Shown here one piece after another: positions 54,958 to 63,458 of a stretch of DNA of 64,000 bases. Each line of letters opens with the position of its first letter. Within the stretch, counting starts at the first letter, position 1. The notes beneath the pieces were generated by a model that worked only from the letters and a program-made list of their open reading frames with translations, had not been told where the DNA came from and made no database searches. Location: assembly GCF_042434395.1 (NCBI RefSeq), contig NZ_JBHLTP010000012.1:1-64000 (forward strand), given 5' to 3'. A program made the translations under genes and the position numbers. Source of the stretch: Pontibacillus salicampi (GTDB lineage Bacteria; Bacillota; Bacilli; Bacillales; BH030062).

Positions 54958-55209
54958 ATGAAAAATCCTTGGATATCTGGTTTTTTATCCATTCTACTTC
55001 CTGGTCTGGGTCAATTCTACTTAGGAAAAACTGCTCTAGGCATTATTTTTCTTATTGGGTACATAGCATGTTTAGTTATGAGCGGACTCCCACAAATTGA
55101 ACTGACTATAAATGGTGTATTTGGTATAGCCGCTGTTATCATTTGGCTCATTAGCGTTATGCATGCCATCATACAGGCTAGAAAAGGAAAAAGTCAATTT
55201 CGCTTTTAA
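54958..55209 (+). CDS. Small two-helix membrane protein (TM2-like)
   Basis: An 83-aa protein with two or three hydrophobic segments. The start, KNPWISGFLSILLPGLGQFYLGKTALGIIFLIGY, has the LxPGLGQFYxGK pattern of the TM2 domain and of TPR-less YozV-type proteins. Function unknown. The ATG at 54958 follows AGAGAGGAGTATC; an in-frame ATG at 54934 is too close to nothing useful. Confidence 0.7.
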   Translation: MKNPWISGFLSILLPGLGQFYLGKTALGIIFLIGYIACLVMSGLPQIELTINGVFGIAAVIIWLISVMHAIIQARKGKSQFRF

Positions 55210-55232
55210 TCATATACATAAATGCTGCTTTG

Positions 55233-55265
55233 AGAAACCTGTTACTACATACAGGTTTCTTTTTT
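55233..55265 (+). terminator. Terminator after TM2-like gene
   Basis: AGAAACCTGT (55233-55242) pairs with ACAGGTTTCT (55251-55260), then TTTTTT. Confidence 0.9.
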
Positions 55266-55360
55266 GTTATGAATAACCAAAAATAATCAATTGAATAGGA
55301 TGAATGGTAGGCATTTGCTCTAATGATGGAAATGAAAAGTCATACAAGGAGGGACAAAGC

Positions 55361-55555
55361 ATGAATATGGTAAGGAGGCCTGTAGTGGTTCGACCTAGAC
55401 CGCGCCCCCGACCACGTCCTAGACCAGGTTATCCATTTCTGGGTGGTTTTGCAGGGGGATTAGTTGGTGCATCAATTGGGAGTCAAAATTATCCCTATCC
55501 GTATTACCCATATCCACCACCGTACCCATACTATAATTATCCTTATTATTATTAG
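55361..55555 (+). CDS. Arg-Pro and Tyr-Pro repeat protein, spore-coat-like
   Basis: A 64-aa low-complexity protein. It begins MNMVRRPVVVRPRPRPRPRP, has a Gly-rich central hydrophobic segment (FLGGFAGGLVGASIG) and a Tyr/Pro-rich end of repeated PYPYY. Such composition is seen in spore coat proteins of bacilli. It is preceded by AAGGAGGGACAAAGC. No named family. Confidence 0.65.
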   Translation: MNMVRRPVVVRPRPRPRPRPRPGYPFLGGFAGGLVGASIGSQNYPYPYYPYPPPYPYYNYPYYY

Positions 55556-55612
55556 GAAGGAAAGAGGAGGTTGTTTATCCTCTTCGATTGTTCAAGAAAC
55601 TCCCATTATCAA

Positions 55613-55655
55613 AAGAAAGTTCCCCAACTTTTTCCAGAGGGAGGGGAGCTTTCTT
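55613..55655 (+). repeat. Hairpin in the leader of the STAND gene
   Basis: AAGAAAGTTCCCC pairs with GGGGAGCTTTCTT (one mismatch) across a 17-nt loop. It could be a terminator or a leader structure. The interval 55556-55858 contains no other recognisable feature. Confidence 0.4.
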
Positions 55656-55858
55656 TGGTAGGGATGTTCCTATTCGAGAAATGCTGCTTATGTGTCAGGT
55701 GTTAATATCATCCTTGTGTGCAGGCAAGAAATCGTTTGTAGATTCTCTTACTCACAAATATTATCAATCCTCTAAAAGATCATGCAACTATTCCTTTGAA
55801 AAATATGGTATAAAGGAAGAAAAGAAGTGTCATTTTTCCTACAAAGGGGGATACGCAA

Positions 55859-58558
55859 GTGACATTAAAACCAAAGCATTCTTTGCATACATTAAAACTA
55901 AACAAAAATATTGCCGTTCGGCAATTCACAGACCGTGAAGAGCCGCAGCGCACATTTAAAAGAGCAATGCAAGAGAAGGATGATAACCCTCGTGTGCTCG
56001 TTTACTATGGGATAGGTGGCATAGGGAAGAGTCGACTGCTTAAGGAATTAAAACAGCAATCACAACAGTATTATCCTAATAGTATGAATGCTTTTCTGGA
56101 CTTTAAAGAAGTTAGCCATCATTCTCTTTCTAGATCATTAATTCATTTAAGAGAGCAATTGAAGACATCTCATCGAGTAACGTTTCCAACATTCGACCTA
56201 GCTTATGCTGTGTACTGGAAGAAGCTTCATCCTGAAATGAGTCTGAAATCCCAATCTAAAGAGCTCCCATTTATTGAAGAAGGAAGCTTTGTTGGGGATT
56301 TGATCAATCAATTAGAGAATATACCACTTGCCCATTGGCTACCAAAGACGTTAAAGCTTATACATGGCTTGTCGAAGTATAAAGAAAGCATAAATTGGTG
56401 GTTTGGGAGGGGAAAACAAGTACTGGAGCAATTAGAGGAAATGCTTCCTGGAGAGATAGAAGAACGATTAAGCTTATATTGGGCTTTAGACCTCAAGGAT
56501 TACCTTCAGCAAAAACCTAAGCCCGCTGTGCTATTTATTGACACCTATGAAGCTCTTTTGGACAACACTAATCAACAGGGTCATTTTTTAGACAAGGATG
56601 AGTGGATAAGGCAATTAGTGTTGCAGCTGCCGGAAGTATTATGGGTCATATGTGGAAGGGATAAAATCCAATGGGGGCGTTTAGACGAGGAATGGGAAGA
56701 GTACATTGAACAGCATTTAATTGGAGAATTATCTAAAGTAGACAGTGAACAGTTTCTGCTTTCCTGCGGGATTGAGGATCCAGCCATTCGGAATACTATA
56801 ATGGATACGAGTAAGGGACTTCCTTATTACCTTGATGTATTAATTGATACGTTTTTTGTCCTAAAAGCCACTCATACCCCCACTAAAAATGAATTAACTG
56901 CCACAAGAGCACAAATGACACAACGATTACTCCAATATCTTAGTAAGTCAGAACAGGAAACCTTAAAGCTCCTCGCACTGCCACGTTTCTGGGATTTAGA
57001 TCTATTTCAGTCCCTAGTCAATACATTTAATACAGGTTATCCCATTACTTCTTATACTGAATTATTTCGTTTCTCCTTCATTTCAGAAAGGGAAAATCAA
57101 GCCTGGTCTATGCATACGATAATGAGGGAAAGCTTACGGAAATCTCTTCAACAACACCAGCCTATATTATATCAGAAAGTGCATGATTTTCTGCTTCAGT
57201 ACTACGAAAATCAACTACGTACAGTGGAGCACAAGAGTATCCCTTTTCAGGAAGGAATGTTCCATGCTTTTCAGAATCAACCTATAGAACAAGCTGTTCA
57301 ATGGACCCTACGAGAAGGAACAAATCTTAAAAATAACGGAGATCTTCTTGTACTGGTAGAAGCTTTTCCGATTATCGAGGAATACCTTACGAATGACATT
57401 GCTTCTTCTATTTACGGAGAGGTATATAAACTGTTCGGAGAAACTTTTGCTCTAGTTGGGGAATATCATACCGCAGAGACACTGTACTCTAAATCGATAG
57501 ACATTTTACAAAAAACGGAAGGGACAATTGGATCTTATGCCTCGGTACGTGTTCTTCTAGGAGAATTAATGGTCCATCAAAGTCAATACGAGCAAGCTCT
57601 TACTTACTTTCAGAACGCATTACATCTATTCTCGACTTATGGAGCGATGGAGTTAGAAGAAGCGAGTGTCCATCTGCATCTAGGGAAATTAATAGTGAGG
57701 TTCGGAGACTATTCTCAAGCTGTCCATCACTATAAAGAAGCCCTTCAATTATGCGACAAAGTAGAAGAGGTACAGTTGACATATGTGATAAAAGGTATCG
57801 CATATGAAAAACTGGGAGAATGTGCAGCTGACCCTTCTGACTCACAACAAGAGAAGTTGTATGAACGTTCTATACTTTATTTAAAAAAAGCTGTACAGAA
57901 GGAATATAGCTTCGATCAAGTGCTGACCATGAAACAGTTAGGATTGTCCTATAAAAGATTAGCGGAACATTATTATGAGAAACAACAATGGAAGAAGGCC
58001 ATATCTATTTATGGGCAGGCTATTGCTATTTATAATCAAGTACTTCAATTGTCACCGTGTCTAATAGATGTGCTCGAAAAGAAAGGACATGCCTCCGTTG
58101 ATTGCATGAAGGCACAAGTATGCAATAACCAATGGGATAAGGCCATCAACAGCTTTGAGCTTGCAAAGGCTGCCTTTGAAGAAGTGCTAGAGCTTTCCCC
58201 AACTCAAGGAGGATCCCGTAACAGACTAGCCTCAGCTTATCGGGAACTAGGTATTCTTTACGCACGGCAAGAAAAATGGGATATGGCTATGGCCTCATTT
58301 GAACAAGCAAAAATGAAGCATTTAGAAACGTTGAGGTACACGCCTACATACATCTATAGCCAGAATAGCCTTGGGAAGACCTATTATGCATGGGGAGAAG
58401 CTTACGAAAAACAACAAAATAAGCTAAACGCAATAGAAGCATATAGCTTGGCTTTACAAAGCTTTAAGGAAATGCTCACATTGGCGCCCGGAACAAAAGA
58501 AGCCGTGCAGTATCGAAATGCACTTAACTCAAAAATGCGAGCATTAAAGAAGTTGTAA
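55859..58558 (+). CDS. STAND-type NTPase with C-terminal TPR repeats
   Basis: An 899-aa protein. After a 40-residue lead with a short 'FTDREEP' anchor comes a P-loop NTPase domain (about 40-440): Walker A GIGGIGKS (51-58), Walker B AVLFIDTY (Asp228), an arginine-containing CGRD sensor-like region and a GLPYYLDVLID motif like GxP of NB-ARC/NACHT. Residues about 510-890 are tetratricopeptide repeats, the typical STAND sensor region. No N-terminal effector is visible, so output is unknown. GTG start, 8 nt after AAAGGGGG. It could be a regulator of the MalT/SARP sort or a defence-type sensor; the single-gene context does not decide. Confidence 0.8.
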   Translation: MTLKPKHSLHTLKLNKNIAVRQFTDREEPQRTFKRAMQEKDDNPRVLVYYGIGGIGKSRLLKELKQQSQQYYPNSMNAFLDFKEVSHHSLSRSLIHLREQLKTSHRVTFPTFDLAYAVYWKKLHPEMSLKSQSKELPFIEEGSFVGDLINQLENIPLAHWLPKTLKLIHGLSKYKESINWWFGRGKQVLEQLEEMLPGEIEERLSLYWALDLKDYLQQKPKPAVLFIDTYEALLDNTNQQGHFLDKDEWIRQLVLQLPEVLWVICGRDKIQWGRLDEEWEEYIEQHLIGELSKVDSEQFLLSCGIEDPAIRNTIMDTSKGLPYYLDVLIDTFFVLKATHTPTKNELTATRAQMTQRLLQYLSKSEQETLKLLALPRFWDLDLFQSLVNTFNTGYPITSYTELFRFSFISERENQAWSMHTIMRESLRKSLQQHQPILYQKVHDFLLQYYENQLRTVEHKSIPFQEGMFHAFQNQPIEQAVQWTLREGTNLKNNGDLLVLVEAFPIIEEYLTNDIASSIYGEVYKLFGETFALVGEYHTAETLYSKSIDILQKTEGTIGSYASVRVLLGELMVHQSQYEQALTYFQNALHLFSTYGAMELEEASVHLHLGKLIVRFGDYSQAVHHYKEALQLCDKVEEVQLTYVIKGIAYEKLGECAADPSDSQQEKLYERSILYLKKAVQKEYSFDQVLTMKQLGLSYKRLAEHYYEKQQWKKAISIYGQAIAIYNQVLQLSPCLIDVLEKKGHASVDCMKAQVCNNQWDKAINSFELAKAAFEEVLELSPTQGGSRNRLASAYRELGILYARQEKWDMAMASFEQAKMKHLETLRYTPTYIYSQNSLGKTYYAWGEAYEKQQNKLNAIEAYSLALQSFKEMLTLAPGTKEAVQYRNALNSKMRALKKL

Positions 58559-58782
58559 CGCTTCTAGGTAATCTATCTTAATGAATAAGAATGGAGCTAG
58601 TGATAAAAGAGTCTATTTAGTATGAAGACAGGATAATATTTATGTAGTAATACATTTATTGATAATTCTAAATAATGAAGTTCAACTATACTATTGAAAT
58701 AGTTAGTAAGGACATCTCTACAATATTGATCTATTCACTGCATATTTCAAGGTAAGGTTTTCGTTATGATGATATAGAAATG

Positions 58783-58840
58783 ATCAAGCCTCCTCATCGG
58801 TGTTTTTTTCCGGCTGAGGAGGCTTGATTGCAAGTAAGGG
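58783..58840. repeat. Hairpin remnant (R2) related to the palindromic repeats
   Basis: ATCAAGCCTCCTCA (58783-58796) pairs with TGAGGAGGCTTGAT (58815-58828), with seven Ts in the loop. The sequence after it, GCAAGTAAGG, also follows the AGGAGGCTCAGCC block of R1 (near 34477). It is the only notable structure in the gene-free interval 58559-58917. Confidence 0.5.
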
Positions 58841-58917
58841 TGGTTACAGCTTGTAATAGAGAAAGGTGAAGCTGCAGGGTCTTGTTTATTCACCACCATT
58901 TACTTTTTAGAACTATT

Positions 58918-60468
58918 TTATGGACGGTGGACCTTTCCTTTTTCATCAATGTATATCGTATGAAGAAGAGTGCGCTCAAATGATTTATTATCTGTAGTGT
59001 CCCCTTCAATATCCATCATGATATGGTACACACCTTGTCCAGCATTTTTAATAGGCAGTTCTTCCAGTTTATTGAATTTCTCCTTGGTCAGTCTTTGCTG
59101 TTTCGTCTTGCCATTCTTACTATATTGAATGATAATATCTCCCTTTATCGTATCCCGCTTAATTTTATTATTATCTGTTTCAACTTCTACTTTTTTGGCT
59201 GTGAGGGCTTGCTTATCCAATTTCATTTCGTCATTCAAATCGCTTTCGAAGGAGACCTGCATTAGATAACTCTCTGACTGGTTGTGTTTAGCAAATAATG
59301 TCCACTGTCCATCGGAAGGATTATTCACTTTTATTTGGTGATGATAAGCACCCTTGAACATGCTTTCATCCTTAAACACAGAAGAGGGAGTGTACTCCTG
59401 ATTGTCTGGTCCTATTAATGTTATATTAGAGTTCTCGTATTGTGACATCCAATCTAGCATAATCGTATCCGTTCCTCCTTCAACAGAGAAGGACTCCTCT
59501 GTTTGACCGGAATATTGTCCTCCGCGGACTAGAATATTTGCTTCCTCACTAGATTGTTCTTCCCTTGATGTAGAGGCAATTTCTACTTCTGGTGTAATAA
59601 ACGATTTTTTCAAAGGCTGTATGGTAGGTTGTTTCGTAGATAAATAGGGTTCAAACAAGGGAAAAGTGGAACTCCCTTCTTTAATGGAGGAATGATCCCA
59701 ATCACTTACTTTAATCTCATTACCATAGGACAATCTAGAGCTTGCTACAGTAACGGCTCCATCATTCTTTCCATATTGGCTGAGGTAAAGACCACCCCAG
59801 TATAAGGAACCACCAAAGCTGCCCCAATCTGTACCTCCAAATGTATAGTACGGAGTGAGAGATCGATTAGGGTCGCTATCGGTAATGTCTCGGAAATAAC
59901 TCATATATCCAGTTTGAAGTGAGTGGGTTGCGTCATTTTTATTTCCAATGATTTCAGCTAACCATCCAGCCCAGCTGGAATAAGCTAAATCTGCTAGTTG
60001 TGAACCATGGTGGGGTGTGGAGAGGGTAATGACCTTCTCTACATATTGGTAGGCATCGTGGTGTATTAGTGCAGATTGGGCATCTACACCACCTTTGGAG
60101 TGGGTAATCAAGATAACCTTTTGGCCGAAATGCTCATACATTTCTTTTAACTTATCTGATAGCAATTTTCCATTATCCCACATATTTTTAGTAGGATATA
60201 AATTAATATAAGCTGTCCAATAATTCTTGTTGTATGTAATCTCATCCATGTTATTATCGTCAATCCAAGTACTAGAAGAGCTATTCAAGCCATGAACAAA
60301 AACAAGTGGGTAGGATCCGTCTTTTACTTGATTAGGTATTTCACCAGTAAACCATTCCCCAGGCGTTCCATTAGGGTCACCCTTTCCAAGCTTACCAGCT
60401 TCAGCAGGGGCAGCAAAAGAGAACATTAATAGAAAAACAAGTACATACGTAAACGAGAGTCTTTTCAT
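58918..60468 (-). CDS. Secreted lipase/alpha-beta hydrolase
   Basis: A 516-aa exported enzyme. The signal peptide ends near residue 25 (EAG). The catalytic domain (about 45-270) has the oxyanion motif VFVHGLNSSSSTW, nucleophile elbow THSKGG (Ser; a K replaces the usual residue, as in a known lipase subgroup), TLSTPHHGS, an acidic GKNDGAVTVASS and WDHSS with the likely catalytic His. The C-terminal half (about 290-516) is a beta-rich region of unknown role. It hydrolyses esters or triglycerides outside the cell. Confidence 0.85.
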   Translation of the reverse strand: MKRLSFTYVLVFLLMFSFAAPAEAGKLGKGDPNGTPGEWFTGEIPNQVKDGSYPLVFVHGLNSSSSTWIDDNNMDEITYNKNYWTAYINLYPTKNMWDNGKLLSDKLKEMYEHFGQKVILITHSKGGVDAQSALIHHDAYQYVEKVITLSTPHHGSQLADLAYSSWAGWLAEIIGNKNDATHSLQTGYMSYFRDITDSDPNRSLTPYYTFGGTDWGSFGGSLYWGGLYLSQYGKNDGAVTVASSRLSYGNEIKVSDWDHSSIKEGSSTFPLFEPYLSTKQPTIQPLKKSFITPEVEIASTSREEQSSEEANILVRGGQYSGQTEESFSVEGGTDTIMLDWMSQYENSNITLIGPDNQEYTPSSVFKDESMFKGAYHHQIKVNNPSDGQWTLFAKHNQSESYLMQVSFESDLNDEMKLDKQALTAKKVEVETDNNKIKRDTIKGDIIIQYSKNGKTKQQRLTKEKFNKLEELPIKNAGQGVYHIMMDIEGDTTDNKSFERTLLHTIYIDEKGKVHRP

Positions 60469-60691
60469 AGTAACCTCCTAAAATTTTTTGAATCTTCTAT
60501 ACTATAAAAAAATAGAGGAGGTACATCAAGGTTATAATTCACCAGTTTTTGAGTGGGAATTTAGCATGCTTTTTTGCTTATTTTATAAAAAGGGGACTAA
60601 CCATCCAGGACTATGATATTCAATAAATGTATTTTTATGTAATATGAGCTAACTTGAAGAACACTAAAAGGAGCACCTTAATAAGGTGCCC

Positions 60692-60734
60692 AGCTTGTAG
60701 AGAAACCCCCCCCTTGTTTCCTACAAGCTTTTTT
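60692..60734 (+). terminator. Hairpin with C8 loop at the IS left end
   Basis: AGCTTGTAG...GAAAC pairs with GTTTC...CTACAAGCT around a run of eight Cs, then six Ts follow. It terminates plus-strand reading through the element. Confidence 0.65.
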
Positions 60735-60743
60735 CATGTATGC

Positions 60744-60862
60744 GGGCTGGCAAATACCACTCGCTTTCCGCGGACGAACGCCCGAGCCTCCTCGTGAAAC
60801 CCACACTCGGGGGTCTCGGATCGCCCGTTTTTCCGCAGGAGTCTCCTGGTATTTGCCAGCCC
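60744..60862. repeat. Palindromic repeat element (R3), 119 bp
   Basis: Perfect 16-bp inverted ends: GGGCTGGCAAATACCA (60744-60759) and TGGTATTTGCCAGCCC (60847-60862). The inner part (CTCGCTTTCCGCGGACGAACG, GAGCCTCCTC, GGGGTCTCGG, CCGCAGGAGTCTCC) resembles a palindromic repeat common in Bacillaceae genomes. It breaks the transposase fragment and shares its left half with R1. Confidence 0.75.
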
Positions 60863-60921
60863 TTCACCGAAAAAGACTCTCCTTCACCTAACACACCCTT
60901 GATAGGTGAAGGGCAATCTTC

Positions 60922-61098
60922 TTGAGGATCAAGTGAAGGACGACCATTGTCTTCGGAATAGTAAGATCGCACTTTTTCTGGAATGAAGGAGAAGTCTATG
61001 TACCGATCGATTTTACGGAGGAGATGGTCTTCAGGAACAAGCTCTTCAATCGTGATCATTTCGATTTCATTTTGACGCTCTTTTTTGGATTGAAACAT
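60922..61098 (-). pseudogene. 5' fragment of an IS1182-family transposase
   Basis: Only the first 59 residues remain: MFQSKKERQNEIEMITIEELVPEDHLLRKIDRYIDF..., ending after GRPSLDPQ, which is the conserved N-terminal domain of IS1182-type DDE transposases. After this the frame runs into non-homologous repeat sequence to 60721. The rest of the gene (roughly 400 residues) is missing. Confidence 0.8.
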
Positions 61099-61159
61099 CG
61101 AATCACCTTTCGTTAGAGAATATATAACTAATGTAACAAATTAACGCGGTGAATAATGA

Positions 61160-61207
61160 AAGTAAAAAGAAATAAATAAGGCTGTCGAGACTTTCTCGAC
61201 AGCCTTA
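61160..61207 (-). terminator. Strong hairpin at the IS right end, minus-strand terminator
   Basis: TAAGGCTGTCGAGA (61177-61190), loop CTT, and its exact complement (61194-61207) form a 14-bp stem; minus-strand reading continues into TTATTTCTTTTT. It stands downstream of ectC. Confidence 0.75.
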
Positions 61208-61236
61208 GCACCTTATTAAGGTGCCTTTTTGGGTAA

Positions 61237-61620
61237 TCATTCAGGTGCTCGATAAACTCCTTCCTCATCATGGACTTCGTCCCCGATCAAAGCAGGGGTA
61301 AAGACACAGACTACTCGGAAATTCGTTATAGCACGAACATAGTGTTTTTCATGGTTATCTAGGCAATACATTGTACCTGGGGTAATGCGGTATGTCTCAC
61401 CATTTTCCACTGTTTCTATTTCAGCTTCGCCTTCAATGCAATACACTGCTTCAATATGGTGTTTATACCATATGTACGTTTCTGTACCAGCTGTTAACAC
61501 AGTATCATGCAAACTGAAGCCTACATTATCTTCCTGCAATAACAAGCGTCTACTGACCCAGTTATCGTCACTAACTTCTTTCTCTGTTCCAATTATGTCC
61601 TCTAATTTCTTCACCTTCAT
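61237..61620 (-). CDS. ectC: Ectoine synthase, orphan copy
   Basis: A 127-aa cupin-type enzyme: MKVKKLEDIIGTEKEV start, then cupin motifs HHIEAVYCIEGEAEIE and YCLDNHEKHYVR. These match EctC, which closes N-gamma-acetyl-diaminobutyrate to ectoine. Normally it is the last gene of ectABC, but here the upstream 390 bp are gene-free and the next gene runs the other way; no ectA or ectB is in the window. It follows AAGGAGG; ATG at 61623 is an alternative start. Possible roles: an ectABC split, a salvage copy, or a relict. Confidence in the family is high. Confidence 0.92.
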   Translation of the reverse strand: MKVKKLEDIIGTEKEVSDDNWVSRRLLLQEDNVGFSLHDTVLTAGTETYIWYKHHIEAVYCIEGEAEIETVENGETYRITPGTMYCLDNHEKHYVRAITNFRVVCVFTPALIGDEVHDEEGVYRAPE

Positions 61621-62009
61621 CATTCGTCCTCCTTAACGTAATTGCTGACGCACATTTCGTTTGAATGTTCAGAAATCTTATCATTATAACCTTAATAAAC
61701 TTCTTCTAAATAGTCAAAGATACGGTTTCTTGAACGAAGCTTCTCTATTGTATAAGGAAAATACTGGGGTGGAAGGGAGGTGTGAAAAGCATAGGAAGGG
61801 AATGATATAATAAAAAAAGTATAGTGATGCTTTTGAATATGGTTGCACTGCATGCCCCCTTTAGATATGATGAAAAAGTGGTTGTTGTAAATAGGACAAC
61901 AACATCATTCTCGTTTTTACTGTTCATCATAGTAATAAAAGGACAAGTTATCCCTATACTTTTTCTTTCCTAAGAAAATGAGAGACTAACTGATAAAGGG
62001 TGTATCGAA
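61621..62009. promoter_or_regulatory. Long intergenic region between ectC and sqdB
   Basis: About 390 bp between divergent genes. It contains a -10-like TATAAT on the minus strand (61684-61689) for ectC and a GTTGTTGT/ACAACAAC dyad near 61880-61905. No -35 with proper spacing is evident. A minus-strand open frame at 61745-61930 lacks a ribosome site and is not credible. Confidence 0.35.
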
Positions 62010-63239
62010 ATGGATTTAGAAAGAAAACATGTACAAACAAAGAAGAAAATAATCGTCCTAGGAGGAGATGGTTTCTGCGGTTGGCCAACCAGCCTTCATT
62101 TATCAAATATGGGCCATGACGTAGTAATTATCGATAATCTGTCCAGACGTAATATCGATAATGAACTAGAGGCAGAATCGTTAACACCTATTCAGCCAAT
62201 GGGTACTAGGCTGAAGGTATGGGAAGAGGTTGCAGGCAAGAAGATTGACTTCATTAATCTCGACATAGCTGAGGAATACGATGATTTGCTGAAAACGCTA
62301 CATACAGAGAAACCAGATGTTATTGTTCATTTTGCTGAACAGCGTTCTGCACCTTATTCCATGAAATCTCCAAAACATAAGCGCTATACTGTTAACAATA
62401 ATATTAATACAACTCATAATGTACTATGTGCGATAGCTGAATCTGGATTAGATATTCACCTTGTTCACCTGGGAACTATGGGTGTTTACGGATATGGTAC
62501 TGCTGGAATGAAGATTCCAGAAGGATATCTGGATATTGAAGTGAAGACTGAAACTGGAGAGAGAATTGAACAACAAATTCTGTATCCAACTAATCCTGGT
62601 TCCATTTATCATATGACGAAAACACAGGATCAATTATTATTCCATTACTATAATAAAAATGACGGTTTACGTATCACAGACCTTCATCAAGGTATCGTTT
62701 GGGGTACCAATACGGAGGAGACTAAGTTGGATGAGAGACTAATCAACCGTTTTGATTATGACGGAGATTATGGCACTGTTCTAAACCGATTCTTGATGCA
62801 GGCTGCGGTTGGTTATCCAATTACGGTTCATGGTACTGGCGGACAGACTAGGGCCTTTATCCATATTCAGGATACCGTCCGTTGTATTGAGCTAGCTATT
62901 GAGAACCCTCCACAAATCGAAGAGCGTGTGATGATTTTTAATCAAATGACAGAGACACATCGTGTAAATGATCTCGCTAAACTCGTCAGTGAGTTATCAG
63001 GTGGGGAAATAGCCTATGTTTCGAATCCACGGAAAGAAGCGCCAGAGAATGATCTGCACGTTAAAAACGATCTCTTCTTATCCAAGGGTCTTAATCCGAC
63101 AACGCTAGAGGCAGGATTGTTACAGGAAGTGACAGAAGTAGCTCAGAAATATGCTTATCGTGCAGATTTTTCAAAAATTCCTGCAAAAAGCACATGGACA
63201 AAAGAGCAACAGCCTGGCATTCCTGAAGGAGAAGAATAG
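62010..63239 (+). CDS. sqdB: UDP-sulfoquinovose synthase (SqdB/SQD1)
   Basis: A 409-aa SDR/NAD-dependent epimerase-like enzyme. The glycine motif VLGGDGFCGWPTSLHLSNMGHDVVIIDN, the active-site blocks FAEQRSAPYSM, HLGTMGVYGYG and YHMTKTQDQLLF (Tyr/Lys), and the long C-terminal NQ..GIVWGTNTEET and RFDYDGDYGTVLNRFLMQAAVGYPITVHGTGGQTR are specific to SQD1, not to ordinary UDP-glucose epimerases. It converts UDP-glucose and sulfite into UDP-sulfoquinovose, the head-group donor of sulfolipid. No glycosyltransferase (SqdX) is next to it. Start follows AAAGGGTGTATCG. Confidence 0.88.
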   Translation: MDLERKHVQTKKKIIVLGGDGFCGWPTSLHLSNMGHDVVIIDNLSRRNIDNELEAESLTPIQPMGTRLKVWEEVAGKKIDFINLDIAEEYDDLLKTLHTEKPDVIVHFAEQRSAPYSMKSPKHKRYTVNNNINTTHNVLCAIAESGLDIHLVHLGTMGVYGYGTAGMKIPEGYLDIEVKTETGERIEQQILYPTNPGSIYHMTKTQDQLLFHYYNKNDGLRITDLHQGIVWGTNTEETKLDERLINRFDYDGDYGTVLNRFLMQAAVGYPITVHGTGGQTRAFIHIQDTVRCIELAIENPPQIEERVMIFNQMTETHRVNDLAKLVSELSGGEIAYVSNPRKEAPENDLHVKNDLFLSKGLNPTTLEAGLLQEVTEVAQKYAYRADFSKIPAKSTWTKEQQPGIPEGEE

Positions 63240-63257
63240 TTATATATTTATTTCACT

Positions 63258-63296
63258 AAAAGAAGCATCCAGATGGATAGGATGCTTCTTTTTTGT
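63258..63296 (+). terminator. Terminator after sqdB
   Basis: AAAAGAAGCATCC (63258-63270) pairs with GGATGCTTCTTTT (63280-63292), then TTG. Confidence 0.9.
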
Positions 63297-63458
63297 GTAA
63301 AACTCTACTCAATAAATAAGGGAGGGTACCTGTAATTTCATCCCACTTCATGTACAATCGTCTACTATTCATACATCATAATGTAATGATTTTGGCTTGA
63401 TCACATTGGTCTTTAAAGAATCTTTGTGTAAAAAATGATAATTACAGTCTGCTAGATA

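Larger units (their letters stand above)
60673..61224. mobile_element. Remnant of an IS1182-family insertion sequence
   Basis: Between two 17-bp dyads, GCACCTTAATAAGGTGC (60673-60689) and its exact complement (61208-61224), lie the start of an IS1182-type transposase, hairpin ends and an inserted palindromic repeat. The dyads may be target-site hairpin copies or part of the terminal repeats. The element lies directly in the downstream region of ectC. It cannot move, since most of the transposase is gone. Confidence 0.65.

Noticed and set aside
55588..55938. 116-aa open frame before the STAND gene
   Set aside because: It overlaps the STAND start, begins with a TTG without a ribosome site and looks non-coding.
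61745..61930. 61-aa open frame on the minus strand between ectC and sqdB
   Set aside because: No ribosome site, odd composition, lies in the regulatory gap.
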